Shown here in pieces: positions 62,854 through 64,000 of a stretch of DNA of 64,000 nt; positions within the stretch are counted from its first letter, which is position 1; every line of letters starts with the position of its first letter. The notes below the pieces were generated by a model. It was not told where the DNA came from and searched no databases. It was given only the letters and a program-made list of their open reading frames with translations. A program made the position numbers and the translations under genes. Origin of the DNA: Setophaga petechia (lineage: Eukaryota; Chordata; Aves; Passeriformes; Parulidae); NCBI GenBank assembly GCA_024362935.1, contig JANCRA010000004.1, forward strand, positions 21,712,121-21,776,120. The letters run 5' to 3'.

Positions 62854-63488
62854 TTTTTCCATATTAAGAACCAAGGATTTAGCAGTATTCTAATGTAGCA
62901 CTGAAATGAAAAAAAAGATTGCAATGACAGCACTACTATTTTTCATTGCTACCAGGACTAAACCTAAAGGAAAAATGACTGCTATCCAACCTCCGTTTCC
63001 TCTGCTGGGTGTATCAAGAATATCAGCTGTTTGAGAAGGGAAGGAAACTCAAAAAGAATCAGGCTTGTTTAAGAAGCAAGATTCTTCCGTATTCACACAA
63101 AATAGTGATCAATGAAAGCTTTTTTTTTCTTTAATTAGAAAAAAATGTATTTTAGAATATTTTTATTATTTTATTTTTAATTTAAAGTTTCTTTTTAAGC
63201 ACATCCTCCAGTACAGATGAATTTCTGCATTTCCACAAAAACCATATCAGCAGTAATGATAAGCCAGTTTCTCTTAAAGATATCCTTAAGCAAACAACAA
63301 AAAGTATTAAGAGTGATTTAGACTAATTAAATGTAAACTAATATGATTCATAAAAATGGAGGATTCCTAATATAGAAAGAGAGAAATTATTTTTCTGAAA
63401 TCATTCAGATATGAAAGCATGTTTATTGAATTCTTTTCTAACAGAACTACAGTTAAAAAAAATAGGACAAGACTGGCAGGAAAATTAA

Positions 63489-63514
63489 TCAGCAGCATTA
63501 TTCAGCAGCATTAT
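63489..63514. repeat. 13-bp tandem repeat, two copies
   Basis: TCAGCAGCATTAT occurs twice head to tail. It is minor simple-sequence structure. Confidence 0.8.
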
Positions 63515-64000
63515 TGAAGTCACTTAAAAAGATACTGCATGCTTGTAGATTTTGGTATCTTAGCTTAGAGAATGGCACATAACAAACATCTCAAAATACC
63601 TGAAGGCCATGAACTCCAAAATTCAAGTAATTACCTAGCATTGCAAAGACAGTATAATTAAAAATAGTGGGATAATTGTAGACGAAGTGGGAAAAGCTTC
63701 TTGACCATGAAATTTGTACAAAACTGAAACAGCTTTCTTAACAGGGAGATCTGTTGCTCAAGTAATTCGAGTTAGAATGCAGAGCACACATGAAAAAGCC
63801 CTATAGGGAATGCTCTGCATTGCTTTGGCAATAAACCTAGTATGTCTTTCAGCTATAATTTGTATGATTTCTTGGGTTTGGAAATAAAACACATGGGAAT
63901 GCAAGTCAAGAGTTCATGTAACTATTGTTTTTGATAAGGCTGAGTACCATATGGTGTGATAGAGGCAAGCTGAGGAACTGATATAAAGTTAATTTTAAGT

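Larger units (their letters stand above)
57991..64000. other. Intergenic DNA, mostly unrecognised
   Basis: AT-rich sequence. A locally GC-richer patch at about 59640-59840 has no recognised origin. A GTT/AAC-rich spot with the palindrome TGTTGTTAACAACA lies near 60556-60569. In human, FOXB2 is the next gene upstream of PRUNE2 as I recall; no forkhead coding sequence was seen in this window. Confidence 0.55.

Noticed and set aside
42141..64000. Possible FOXB2 or other neighbouring gene upstream of PRUNE2
   Set aside because: No GC-rich single-exon forkhead sequence or any spliced family was seen. The neighbour probably lies beyond the window.

Overview
The window looks like bird nuclear DNA. 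It is AT-rich and mostly non-coding, it carries several CR1 LINE fragments of the avian kind, two LTR pieces resembling avian endogenous retroviral LTRs, and one sharp CpG island. Nothing prokaryotic, such as operons or dense ORFs, is present.

One gene can be supported: the 5' part of PRUNE2 (BMCC1/BNIPXL), read on the minus strand. Six coding exons with GT-AG borders and matching phases were found by reading the sequence: 41653-41618, 15061-14957, 14496-14294, 13030-12867, 6749-6597 and 4071-3977. Together they give 756 nt, exactly 252 codons, ending in phase 0. They cover the start codon, the DHH-like domain and the first residues of the DHHA2 region. The rest of this very long gene, including the acidic middle and the C-terminal BCH/CRAL-TRIO domain, lies left of base 1. 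The domain keeps the first aspartate motif (CDLDS) but has lost the DHH signature and other metal ligands, as I recall for human PRUNE2, so it is probably a pseudoenzyme domain.

Layout: 1-3976 is part of intron 6; 3977-15061 holds exons 6 to 2 with introns of about 0.46 to 6.1 kb; 15062-41617 is a 26.6-kb intron 1 with CR1 relics, low-complexity DNA and hairpins; about 41380-42010 is the CpG-island promoter with exon 1. A CR1 tail at about 42036-42140 directly abuts the island. From there to 64000 is intergenic DNA upstream of PRUNE2. It holds several CR1 pieces, a decayed tRNA-Lys(CTT) relic touching the left end of an LTR fragment (about 48370-48670), and a probable solo LTR (about 53670-54600). 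No second protein-coding gene was recognised.

I did not find a clearly new biological system. The most useful leads are the loss of catalytic residues in the PRUNE2 domain, the tRNA relic beside an LTR, the repeat-bounded promoter, and a few strong local structures: a 15-bp perfect hairpin, a 29-bp palindrome, a G-quadruplex motif and an almost pure A/C tract. Repeat family names come from memory of avian repeats, not from a database search.
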